Source: Phormidium tenue FACHB-886 (GTDB taxonomy: Bacteria; Cyanobacteriota; Cyanobacteriia; Elainellales; Elainellaceae). From it: a stretch of 64,000 bases of DNA. The notes under the pieces were generated by a model. It was not told the DNA's origin. It did not search any database and worked only from the letters and a program-made list of their open reading frames with translations. The stretch's first letter is position 1, and every line of letters begins with the position of its first letter. The position numbers and the translations under genes are program-made. Location of the stretch: contig NZ_JACXWX010000008.1 of NCBI RefSeq assembly GCF_014764505.1, forward strand, positions 124,001 through 188,000. Reading direction: 5' to 3'. This document shows, piece by piece, positions 46,403 to 54,474 of this stretch.

Positions 46403-47845
46403 CTAGTACGCGCCTTCTCCAGTGACAACCACCCAGACTGTGCGGATTAATATATAAATATCGAGCCAGACCGACCAGTTTCTTACGTAATAGGCATCTA
46501 GATTGACCCGTTCTTGATAAGTAATGTTGTTGCGTCCAGACACCTGCCAGAGCCCGGTTAACCCCGGAATGACTTTAGTGTAGAGCGGAAATTTATCCCC
46601 ATAGCGCTCAATTTCTTCATCAACAATCGGCCGGGGACCCACCAAGCTCATTTCACCCCGGAGGATGTTCCAGAGCTGGGGCAGCTCATCCAGGCTTGTG
46701 CGGCGCAGGAAGCTGCCAACGCGCGTGACTCGCGGATCGCGGCGAAGTTTGCGATCCTTCTCCCAGGCATCCTGGAGTTCTGGATGCTTTTCGAGATAGT
46801 CCTGCAGCGACTGAGCAGCATGCGGAACCATGGTGCGAAACTTCCAGGCTTTGAAGTGCTCCCCCCCTTGCCCAATCCGCGTTTGCAGGTAGAAGATCGG
46901 TCCGGGTGAATCGAGCCGAATCAGAATGGCGATCACCACAATTAAGGGCAGCAAGATCAAACCACCAATCAGCGTTGCCGCTAGATCGATCGAAAATTTT
47001 GCCAGCCGTGGTCCCGGCATCAGCAGCCGTTGCCGCACCTCCAGCCCCAAAACGCCGCCCATATCTTTGGCAGACACCCACAGGCTAGAAAACTCAAACA
47101 GGTCAGGAATAATCAACAGATGGGCAAACGCCGTGCCATAGCGCTCTAAGATCTTCAGCAGCCGATCGCGCCGTACACCAGGCATCGCCACAATCGCATA
47201 GGGAATTTTGCGCGATCGGGCTAGACCGGGAGCCAGCCGCACCCCACCCACCACTGGAACACCATATAAAGTGCCATGCTTTTGGGGGTCATCGTCCAGC
47301 ACCAGCACGGGCTTCAGCCCAATACTGGGGCGCTGTTTGAGCGTCCGCACCACCATTTCCCCGGTTTTTCCGGCTCCCAGCACCATGACCGGATAGCCCC
47401 ACCAGCGACATCGTGCAAATAGCAGCCGCACCAACGCCCGAAACAGCAGCACCAGCACGATCGACAGCACCCAGGCAATGATAAAAACGCCTCTAGAGTA
47501 CACTTCACCTTCGCGCCGCAGAAACAGCATTGCTGCTAGCGATAGATAAATCAGCGTGGTGGTCAGCGTGGTGCGGCGCATTTCCTCGATCGGGCTGCTG
47601 GCAACGCCGGGGTACAGACCAACCAGTGCATAAGCCGTGATAAACAAAGCCAAAAGCGGATAGAACTGCCAGTAGATCCAGGTGTGAAACTGTTCCTCAA
47701 CCAGCATCCGCAAGAAAACGCTAGAGATCCAAGCAATTGCCAGAGCAGCCACATCTGCCCCAATCATTAGGGCAAAGGTAGGGGACGATCGCGTTGAAAT
47801 AGTAATTGCCAAAAGCGCGGGCTGTAATGTTCGATTCAGTTGCAT
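46403..47845 (-). CDS. Polyprenyl-phosphate sugar-phosphotransferase, WbaP-like
   Basis: Starts glycan assembly by transferring a hexose-1-phosphate from a nucleotide sugar to undecaprenyl phosphate. The 480 residues hold four N-terminal membrane helices, a CoA_binding_3-like Rossmann domain ([17 protein letters not shown]), a re-entrant helix and the catalytic C-terminal domain with [35 protein letters not shown] and [13 protein letters not shown]. All bacterial sugar transferase motifs are intact. It sits between the GT4 and O-antigen ligase genes on the same strand. The sugar (glucose or galactose) is not determined. Confidence 0.93.
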   Translation of the reverse strand: MQLNRTLQPALLAITISTRSSPTFALMIGADVAALAIAWISSVFLRMLVEEQFHTWIYWQFYPLLALFITAYALVGLYPGVASSPIEEMRRTTLTTTLIYLSLAAMLFLRREGEVYSRGVFIIAWVLSIVLVLLFRALVRLLFARCRWWGYPVMVLGAGKTGEMVVRTLKQRPSIGLKPVLVLDDDPQKHGTLYGVPVVGGVRLAPGLARSRKIPYAIVAMPGVRRDRLLKILERYGTAFAHLLIIPDLFEFSSLWVSAKDMGGVLGLEVRQRLLMPGPRLAKFSIDLAATLIGGLILLPLIVVIAILIRLDSPGPIFYLQTRIGQGGEHFKAWKFRTMVPHAAQSLQDYLEKHPELQDAWEKDRKLRRDPRVTRVGSFLRRTSLDELPQLWNILRGEMSLVGPRPIVDEEIERYGDKFPLYTKVIPGLTGLWQVSGRNNITYQERVNLDAYYVRNWSVWLDIYILIRTVWVVVTGEGAY

Positions 47846-47935
47846 TACAATACATTTCTCCTCACGCCACTACTTTACGCCATCCGACCCCGAAATTTAT
47901 AGCTAGAGAGTTTTTGAAGGACGGCAAGTGTGGAG

Positions 47936-49051
47936 TTAAAGAGTTGTGCGAAACTCCATCCACTTCCGCTCAACGAAGTCAGCAAATTCTGCCTGAAAAC
48001 GATCGCGCGAAAACCGCTCGGCGTTGTGTCGTGCTGCCTGTGAGCTAAACCAGAAAGCACCCGCCTCAAAAAGCCGCACTGTTTCTATGAGGCTCTCTGC
48101 AGTTTGCTCAGGGAAGAACAACCCCGTTTTCTCAGCGATCACTGTCTCGGTAATGCCACCCCTGCCATAGGCGATCACGGGCGCTCCGGCAGCCTGCGCT
48201 TCGACTGCTGCAATGCCAAAGTCTTCCTCTGCCGCATAAACGAACGCTTTACAGCGCTGCATGTAGTCCACAATGGTCGCCTCTGGCTGATGACGTAAAA
48301 TCTGCACGTTCGGTTTCGCTAGCGATCGCAGCCGCTCCCAGTCTGCGCCATCGCCCACGATTACCAATGGCAGTCCCAGCTGGTTGAAGGCTTCCACAAT
48401 CAAATCCACTCGCTTGTAGGGCACAAACCGCGCCAAGGTAAAGTAAAACTCGTCCCGCGGTACGGTTGGCACAAATCGATCGACTGCCACAGGCGGGTAG
48501 ATGACGGTTGCCGGACGGCGATAGATCTTCCAGATGCGCCGCGCCACATAGCGGGAGTTGGCAATGAAGTGATCGACGCGGTTGGCGCTTGCCAAATCCC
48601 AGAGGCGCAGATAGTGCAAAATCAGCCGTGCTGCAGCCGCCTTGATGCCCCGATCGAGCTTTGCACCCTGCAGGTATTGCTGCTGCAAGTCCCAGGCGTA
48701 GCGAATCGGCGTATGTACATAGCAGATGTGGAGCTGATCAGGACGGGTGATTACGCCTTTGGCAACGGCATGATTGCTCGACAAGATCAGGTCGTATGGC
48801 GAAAGGTCGAGCTGCTCGATCGCTAGCGGCATCAGCGGCAAATACTGTCGGAAGTGACGCTTTGCAAAGGGCAAGCTCTGCAAAAATGAGGTTTTGACTG
48901 GCTTCTGCCGAATGAAGCCCCGCTGCTCCTCGCTCAAGAATTCAACCAAGCTAAATAGATCGGCATCCGGGTAAAGCTCCAAGATCTGCTCGATCACGCG
49001 CTCCGATCCGGCATAGGTCACCAGCCATTCGTGAATGACTGCTGTTTTCAC
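47936..49051 (-). CDS. Glycosyltransferase family 4, polysaccharide synthesis
   Basis: Adds a sugar to a lipid-linked glycan, cytosolic. GTG at 49051 (371 residues, MKTAVIHEWL) is preferred since GGAGG is 9 bp upstream; a GTG at 49060 overlaps that site. The GT-B fold has N-terminal HEWLVTYAGSERV and the C-terminal E-X7-E region FGIAAVEAQAAGAPVIAYG. The HICYVHTPIRYAWD segment resembles mannosyltransferases such as WbaZ. It heads the minus-strand half of a divergent polysaccharide locus. Confidence 0.92.
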   Translation of the reverse strand: MKTAVIHEWLVTYAGSERVIEQILELYPDADLFSLVEFLSEEQRGFIRQKPVKTSFLQSLPFAKRHFRQYLPLMPLAIEQLDLSPYDLILSSNHAVAKGVITRPDQLHICYVHTPIRYAWDLQQQYLQGAKLDRGIKAAAARLILHYLRLWDLASANRVDHFIANSRYVARRIWKIYRRPATVIYPPVAVDRFVPTVPRDEFYFTLARFVPYKRVDLIVEAFNQLGLPLVIVGDGADWERLRSLAKPNVQILRHQPEATIVDYMQRCKAFVYAAEEDFGIAAVEAQAAGAPVIAYGRGGITETVIAEKTGLFFPEQTAESLIETVRLFEAGAFWFSSQAARHNAERFSRDRFQAEFADFVERKWMEFRTTL

Positions 49052-49679
49052 TTCACTCACCCTCCCACTCCCGCCTGCGGCTTTTCAGAGGTTATCTCAG
49101 CTGATGCATCCCTATATTGCGCAACATACTGCGCGACAAGTAGAGGACCTGCGTCAGTCGTATCTCCAAGTCCTAATGTCCTTAAGCCCTAATTTTCCAA
49201 AGCGAACCGTTCTACAGCCGGCATCGCCTGTTCTATATAGGATGCTCCTGATGCTTCTGCATTGTATGAGACCTGATTGTATGAGACATGCGCGAATTGC
49301 GAATAGTTGCCGAGGAACCGTAGGAGCGATCGTTTTACCTTTAGCCACGAGGATTGATTTTGCACCTTGAGCGCTGAAGAGGAAACTTACCTAGCAGGGC
49401 GATCGTCTTGCTCTTAAGAGCCTTGGCATCCTTGTCTGCACACTTCAGGACGATTTACACCAGTCCTCAGCCTGTACAGCAGAGGATAAGCTTTGTGCAT
49501 TGGCGAAATGCCTAAGCCCTCAAGGAAAGATTTTGCAGATTCACAGAGTAGAGTATTATCGTGGTCTGGCTGCAATTGTTAAAGAATGGATACATCTTCG
49601 CTTAGAATGCTCCATAAGCTGAAATAGCTTGCGGTTAGCAAGGGTAGATCTTGAAAGAGGAGTGACGGAGTTGGGGAGT
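49052..49679. other. Divergent intergenic region of the polysaccharide locus, 628 bp
   Basis: Holds promoters for both halves. A 12-bp direct repeat (ATTGTATGAGAC at 49261-49272 and 49276-49287, 15 bp apart) and a pyrimidine-rich CTCCC tract near 49054-49074 are visible. No gene is convincing. Confidence 0.55.
49261..49287. repeat. 12-bp direct repeat in the polysaccharide promoter region
   Basis: ATTGTATGAGAC occurs twice with 15-bp periodicity in the divergent spacer. It could be a regulator site or a small duplication. Confidence 0.45.
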
Positions 49680-50486
49680 ATGAATGGCACTACCGCCGCA
49701 AAAATGCAGCACTACGGCAGCGAGCGCAACTGGGAAAACTACCGCGATCTGCTACTGGTGCTGGTGCAAAAAGAACTCAAGGTTCGCTACAACAACAAGC
49801 TGTTGGGCTACCTGTGGTCGATCGCCAATCCCCTTGCTTCAGCGCTGATCTACTACATTGCCTTTCGCCTGTTCATGCGAGTTAACATCGAAAATTACCC
49901 AGTTGTTTTGATTTCTGGAGTCTTCCCCTGGCAATGGATGACTAACGCCGTTGGCTCAGCGCCTAACCTGTTTGTGGGCAACTCCACGATTATCAAAAAA
50001 GTTAATTTTCCAAAGCAGATCGTGCCGCTTTCAGCGGGATTAAACCACATGATCCACTTCATTGTGTCGATCCCGGTGATTATTCTGTTTCTCTATATTT
50101 TTGGTCAATCGCCCAGCATATCATGGCTGTATGGCGTCCCGATTCTCCTGTTTATTCAGTTCGTCATGATCTATGGGCTGACGCTGTTTCTCGCTTCGAT
50201 CAATGTCTTCCTGCGGGATTTAGAGCGCTTGACCAACATCTTGCTGCACTTCACCTTCTATGTCACTCCAATTCTGTATCCGCTAGAACACATTCCCCCC
50301 CGCTACCGCGAACTGCTCGTCTTCAACCCGTTTGGGCCATTGATGGTGAGCTGGCGCGAGCTAATCCTCAATGGGAAGCTAGAGCCGCTCTATTTGCTGA
50401 TCGGTCTAGGCTATGCAATGCTGTTTTGGGCGATCGGCTCCCTGGTTTACCGGAAGCTAGTTTGGAAGTTTGCAGAAGTTATATAA
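49680..50486 (+). CDS. Polysaccharide/polyol-phosphate ABC exporter permease (Wzm-like)
   Basis: Membrane subunit of an ABC-2 exporter that flips a lipid-linked polysaccharide. ATG at 49680 (268 residues) has GGAG 10 bp upstream; an in-frame TTG at 49629 is an alternative. Six hydrophobic segments with the family features LLLVLVQKELKVRYNNKLLG near the N terminus and SWRELILNG near the C terminus. The ATPase gene starts 27 bp downstream. ABC export implies the chain is finished in the cytosol before export. Confidence 0.92.
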   Translation: MNGTTAAKMQHYGSERNWENYRDLLLVLVQKELKVRYNNKLLGYLWSIANPLASALIYYIAFRLFMRVNIENYPVVLISGVFPWQWMTNAVGSAPNLFVGNSTIIKKVNFPKQIVPLSAGLNHMIHFIVSIPVIILFLYIFGQSPSISWLYGVPILLFIQFVMIYGLTLFLASINVFLRDLERLTNILLHFTFYVTPILYPLEHIPPRYRELLVFNPFGPLMVSWRELILNGKLEPLYLLIGLGYAMLFWAIGSLVYRKLVWKFAEVI

Positions 50487-50513
50487 GGCGAAAGTCCTCA
50501 CCCGTGCCACGAT

Positions 50514-51308
50514 ATGCAAGAACCAGTCATTAGCTTTCAGTGCGTTACCAAGTACTACCCGTACTATCGGCAAATCACAGGCATCAAAAATTTTGCCTTT
50601 AATATTCACCGCAGCCTCGCTGCCCTTAAACGCACTCAGTTTGAAGCGCTGCGCGATATCTCTTTTGAAGTGTATCGTGGTGAAAACTTTGGCATCATCG
50701 GGCATAACGGCGCTGGGAAAAGCACGACACTTGGGCTGATTGCAGGTGTGCTGAAGCCAAGCAAAGGCAAAGTGAGTGTGCGCGGTAGAATTTCGCCGCT
50801 GCTGTCATTGGGAGCCGGGTTTCACACAGAGCTAACCGGACGGGAGAATGTGGTGCTCAACGGCGTTCTCATGGGCTTAACTCGCCGAGAGATTCTCGCC
50901 AAGATGGAAGAGATTTTGGCTTTTGCTGAGCTAGGCGAGTTTGTAGACAGCCCCATTCGCGTCTACTCCAGGGGGATGCTGGCACGGCTGGGCTTTTCGG
51001 TAGTAGCACACCTTGACCCAGAGATTCTGCTGATTGATGAAGTGCTAGGCGTGGGTGACATCCGCTTTCAGAAAAAGTGTCAGGAAAAGATGCTGAGTTT
51101 CAAGAAGAGCGGCGTGACGATCGTCCTGGTCACCCATTCGATCGCCAGCGTCGCTAAGCTCTGCGATCGCGCCATGTGGATTGAAGACCATGTGGTTAAG
51201 ATGATCGGCAACCCGCATGAGATCGCCGAGCAATACTGCAAAGCTTCTGGTGTAGAGATCGATTTGGGATCTGCCGTTCAAACTGAGCTGACGACTACAA
51301 ACTTATAG
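50514..51308 (+). CDS. Polysaccharide ABC exporter ATP-binding protein (Wzt/KpsT-like, short form)
   Basis: ATPase of the exporter, 264 residues. Walker A GHNGAGKSTTLGLIAG, the signature-region YSRGMLARLGFSV (as in Wzt and TagH), Walker B ILLIDEVLGVGD and VLVTHSIASV are present. LKRTQFEALRDISFEVYRGE leads into the domain. The carbohydrate-binding C-terminal domain of longer Wzt proteins is absent, so chain recognition, if any, resides elsewhere. It is followed by the sulfotransferase fusion gene. Confidence 0.94.
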   Translation: MQEPVISFQCVTKYYPYYRQITGIKNFAFNIHRSLAALKRTQFEALRDISFEVYRGENFGIIGHNGAGKSTTLGLIAGVLKPSKGKVSVRGRISPLLSLGAGFHTELTGRENVVLNGVLMGLTRREILAKMEEILAFAELGEFVDSPIRVYSRGMLARLGFSVVAHLDPEILLIDEVLGVGDIRFQKKCQEKMLSFKKSGVTIVLVTHSIASVAKLCDRAMWIEDHVVKMIGNPHEIAEQYCKASGVEIDLGSAVQTELTTTNL

Positions 51309-51367
51309 GCTGCCCGCACTCCGCAGCAGCCTGCCCCTCCAAGCTAGAAAGACATCTAGAGCTACCG

Positions 51368-53131
51368 ATGAGAAACTTCCCCGCACAGTATCACCTGCAA
51401 GACCAGGATGTGATGTATTTTTCGCACATCCCCAAAACTGCAGGCATGACCTTCCGGACGATCGTCGAAGACCACTTCCACGAAGATGAAACTTGTCCCG
51501 CTACGTTGAAGGCGCAAATCAAGACGATCGCTCCCGAAGAGTTTCAGCGGTATCGACTATTTCGCGGGCACTTAGGGCACAACAACATCCCGGCGCTGGT
51601 TCCTGGCAAGCGGATGATCAACGTTACCGTGATGCGAGAGCCGATCGCACGCGTCATTTCTCACTACGAGTATATTCGCCGGATGCCAGGCGACCCGTTC
51701 TATGAAGCGGTCAAAGAAATGACGCTAGAAGAATTTGCCTATAAGCTGCCCTTCGGCAAGCTCAAAAAAAACGTCCAGACCTACTACATCGCCAAATTCG
51801 CTCAGTTTGACTTCGATGACCTCACCCCGCCAGAAATTCTGGAGCTTGCCCATCGAGGCTTAAACGATGCTGCCTTTGTGGGTTTAGTTGAGCGATTCCA
51901 GGATTCGCTGTTCCTCTTGTCTTATATCTTTGGCTGGCGCCCGATCATCAACACGCGCCGCGAGAACGCTGCCAAAGCCAAAAAATCACTAGAGGAAATT
52001 CCAGCCAGCACGATCGAAGCCATCCGGGAAAACAGCCTGCTGGATATTGAACTTTATCAATCGGCGAAAGAAATTTTTGAGCAGCGCTTCGACCAGATGA
52101 CTCAAGATCTAGTCGAGAAGTATCTCGACCAGGTTGCACCCGGGCTGCAGGTAGACCTCAGTCAGCCCTTACCTGAAGATCTGCTTGCTAAACTGCTCGA
52201 TTGCCACTACAACCAGCGCTATGTCGATCTGCACTTACCTGCTTCCAGCCATGTGATCTACGATTTTGCCCAACCGCTACGGGGAATGGGCTGGCAGCGG
52301 CGGGAACGGGCAGCCGAACTGGGCGATTTCCGCTGGATGGGTCCGGGCACTCAGGCAACGCTCGATCTACCGATCGCCAAACACACCCATACAGATTTGG
52401 TGGTTGAGTTCCGCCTCATTCGCACCCATCTGGTTGCCCCAGATATCCTGCAAAGCCTTAGACTCACCGTTAATGGACAGCCGATCGAGCTTTATCTGCT
52501 GCACAGTGAGCAAGGCTCTCGGTTCTATCAGGGCTTGATTCCGCAGGCAGTTTTAGCAAGTAGCGATCGGGTCTTCACTGAGATCCAGTTTCAGGTCGAT
52601 CGGGTGGCTTCGCTACAAGAAGTCAATCCGCTTGATCCAGATGCACGAATGCTGGGGTTAGCGTTTAACTACGTTCAGGTATTTCCTGCGGCTCAACGCT
52701 ATGAGAAAAGCGCTTTGGCATCATCGTTTGATTCACCTGCCTGGAAGGCAGCGGCTGAGTTTGTCCGCGATCGGGCTAAGCCAGAAGAGGGAATCGCTGC
52801 CCCGCTAATCTTCCGGGCATCCCTGCTGCGCCCAATCAGCGACTATGCGGCATTTTTGACAGAAGACAAGATTCAGTGGGTCGTCCTGCACAAAGGCAGA
52901 ACCGAGAAATTGGCGGGGATGCTGGCAAAGCTATTTACGAAAGGCTTCCGCCCGGTGTTTGCTAATGAAGTCTTTGTGGTCTTTTCAACTCGTCGAGATG
53001 GCGGGGCGATCGCCTACAGTTCAGAACACGTCAAGCCGTTGTACGTAGACTTCCTCAAGCGAACTTTGTCCGGCACGCTGAAATCTTTCTACCGCAAGCA
53101 CAAAGGCAAAGCAAACCCTGCCCAAGCCTGA
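51368..53131 (+). CDS. Sulfotransferase-family protein fused to two extra C-terminal domains
   Basis: 587 residues. The N-terminal third is a Sulfotransfer_2-type domain: PAPS 5'-phosphate loop SHIPKTAGMTFR near residue 20 and 3'-phosphate motif VMREPIARVISHYEY near 90. It should place sulfate on a glycan, since it follows the Wzm/Wzt genes. A middle region (about 290-445) is beta-rich (FRWMGPGTQATLDL, LTVNGQPIELYL) and may bind carbohydrate. The last 140 residues (AFLTEDKIQWVVLHKGRTEK, KGFRPVFANEVFVVFS) resemble the soluble tails of some glycan membrane enzymes. Middle and C-terminal functions are unassigned. No signal peptide, so it is cytosolic. Confidence 0.82.
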   Translation: MRNFPAQYHLQDQDVMYFSHIPKTAGMTFRTIVEDHFHEDETCPATLKAQIKTIAPEEFQRYRLFRGHLGHNNIPALVPGKRMINVTVMREPIARVISHYEYIRRMPGDPFYEAVKEMTLEEFAYKLPFGKLKKNVQTYYIAKFAQFDFDDLTPPEILELAHRGLNDAAFVGLVERFQDSLFLLSYIFGWRPIINTRRENAAKAKKSLEEIPASTIEAIRENSLLDIELYQSAKEIFEQRFDQMTQDLVEKYLDQVAPGLQVDLSQPLPEDLLAKLLDCHYNQRYVDLHLPASSHVIYDFAQPLRGMGWQRRERAAELGDFRWMGPGTQATLDLPIAKHTHTDLVVEFRLIRTHLVAPDILQSLRLTVNGQPIELYLLHSEQGSRFYQGLIPQAVLASSDRVFTEIQFQVDRVASLQEVNPLDPDARMLGLAFNYVQVFPAAQRYEKSALASSFDSPAWKAAAEFVRDRAKPEEGIAAPLIFRASLLRPISDYAAFLTEDKIQWVVLHKGRTEKLAGMLAKLFTKGFRPVFANEVFVVFSTRRDGGAIAYSSEHVKPLYVDFLKRTLSGTLKSFYRKHKGKANPAQA

Positions 53132-53149
53132 CAGGCTTAAGAAAAATCG

Positions 53150-53186
53150 AATGTAAAACAATCGGCATAGCCGATTGTTTTACATT
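53150..53186. terminator. Bidirectional hairpin between the sulfotransferase gene and recR
   Basis: A perfect 17-bp stem with a 3-nt loop (53150-53166 and 53170-53186), A/T-rich at its ends, between convergent genes. Confidence 0.85.
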
Positions 53187-53211
53187 CATTTTTAGTTTCA
53201 TTAAACCAGCC

Positions 53212-53808
53212 CTAATCTAGCTCTCGTCTACCTTCCAGCGCTCGTGCCAGCGTCACCTCGTCTGCATATTCTAGATCGCCGCCCATCGGCAAGCCAAAGG
53301 CGATCCGGGTGACTTTGGTAAACGGCTTTAGCAATTGCCCAACATACAGCGTGGTTGTTTCACCCTCCACGCTGGGGCTAATGGCAATAATCACTTCTTT
53401 AATGTTTTGTTTGCTGACCCGTCGTACCAGAGGCGCGATATGAAGCTGGTCAGGTCCAATTCCATCCATGGGCGAAATCATCCCGCCCAGCACATGATAT
53501 TTGCCGCTATACTCACGGGTTTTCTCTAGCGCAATCACATCGCGCGAATCTGCCACCACGCAGATGGTGTTAGGGTCACGATTGGGCGCGCGGCAAATAT
53601 CGCAAACCGGCTCGGCAGATAGATGAAAGCAAACTGAACAGAAACCTACCTGCTGTTTGGCTTCGATTAACGCTTGGGCAAGGGCATGCACATCGGCTTC
53701 GGGACGCTTGAGTAAATGAAGCGCCAGCCGCTGGGCGGTTTTTGGACCCACACCAGGTAATTTTTGAAGCTGCTCGATCAGTCGAGCTAAGGGGCGCGTA
53801 TAAACCGT
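53212..53808 (-). CDS. recR: Recombination mediator RecR, with non-canonical start
   Basis: Works with RecF/RecO to load RecA at gaps. Canonical starts only give 179 residues (from GTG at 53751), but the frame upstream codes [20 protein letters not shown], the normal RecR N terminus. No ATG, GTG or TTG occurs between that and the in-frame stop. ACG at 53808, 8 bp after GGGAGG (53817-53822), sits where relatives have ATG and gives 198 residues, the family length; CTG at 53811 is another option. The helix-hairpin-helix, zinc finger [16 protein letters not shown] and Toprim region ([26 protein letters not shown]) are intact. Confidence 0.9.
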   Translation of the reverse strand, partial: TVYTRPLARLIEQLQKLPGVGPKTAQRLALHLLKRPEADVHALAQALIEAKQQVGFCSVCFHLSAEPVCDICRAPNRDPNTICVVADSRDVIALEKTREYSGKYHVLGGMISPMDGIGPDQLHIAPLVRRVSKQNIKEVIIAISPSVEGETTTLYVGQLLKPFTKVTRIAFGLPMGGDLEYADEVTLARALEGRRELD

Positions 53809-53925
53809 CAGAAGTGCCTCCCAGTCATCCTTTGGCGTAATTCTTGCAGATATCCATCATAGCGTCTGGGGCAGCACACTAGCCTGAGCACCCTGCCATA
53901 GCGATCGCCTTGCCCTGCGGCAGCT

Positions 53926-54339
53926 TCACGTAAGCTCACGGATCGCCGTCCATTTGCCCTGCAGCAGCAGAACCCCGCCCGCCCGCTCGACTAGTTCCGG
54001 CTGCATCAAATAAACCCAAGCTTCTCCCAGCGATCGCCCCTCCAAATCAAACACCGCCTGCTTCACCCGCACATACTCGTTGCAATCAGCAGGGCGACAC
54101 GGATCAAAGTCCTCTAGCTCATCGAGCGCTATTAAGATAGCAGGATCGCTGAACCCAAGCAAATAGCCGTAGACAGGGCGATCGCCTCCAGTCATCGCTG
54201 GGTAGCCAAACGGCAGATCAAACAGCGTGCCATAGGCGATCGCTGGCTGCATCTGCACCACCCGCCCTGCACAATACAAATCAAAATTACATTCCCCAGG
54301 CTTCAAAGTGCCATACACAAACACTCGAATCAGTCCCAT
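53926..54339 (-). CDS. Gamma-glutamylcyclotransferase/AIG2-like protein
   Basis: 137 residues from the ATG at 54339, which has GTGAGG 6 bp upstream; the longer frame from 54396 only adds repeat-coded sequence. The GGCT fold begins IRVFVYGTLKPGE and has VYGYLLGF and the catalytic-type Glu in LIALDELEDFDP. Members cleave gamma-glutamyl peptides to 5-oxoproline or act on related amines; the exact substrate is not evident. It is divergent from leuS, with the heptad repeat tract between them. Confidence 0.85.
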   Translation of the reverse strand: MGLIRVFVYGTLKPGECNFDLYCAGRVVQMQPAIAYGTLFDLPFGYPAMTGGDRPVYGYLLGFSDPAILIALDELEDFDPCRPADCNEYVRVKQAVFDLEGRSLGEAWVYLMQPELVERAGGVLLLQGKWTAIRELT

Positions 54340-54382
54340 TGATTGCCTCACCCCACTCCCACTCAGTCCTTTCTGCTCACCC

Positions 54383-54417
54383 CCCTCACCCCTCATCCCT
54401 CATCCCTCCATCCTCAT
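54383..54417. repeat. Heptad repeat tract between the GGCT-like gene and leuS
   Basis: Five tandem 7-mers close to CCCTCAT (54383-54417), within a longer pyrimidine-rich stretch. The same heptad precedes mutS. It resembles the short tandemly repeated heptamers (STRR) known in filamentous cyanobacteria. Confidence 0.7.
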
Positions 54418-54474
54418 CCCCCCTTCCTTCCTTTAGAATGGTTTAGAAATACGCAATCATCCAGAGGAGTTCCC

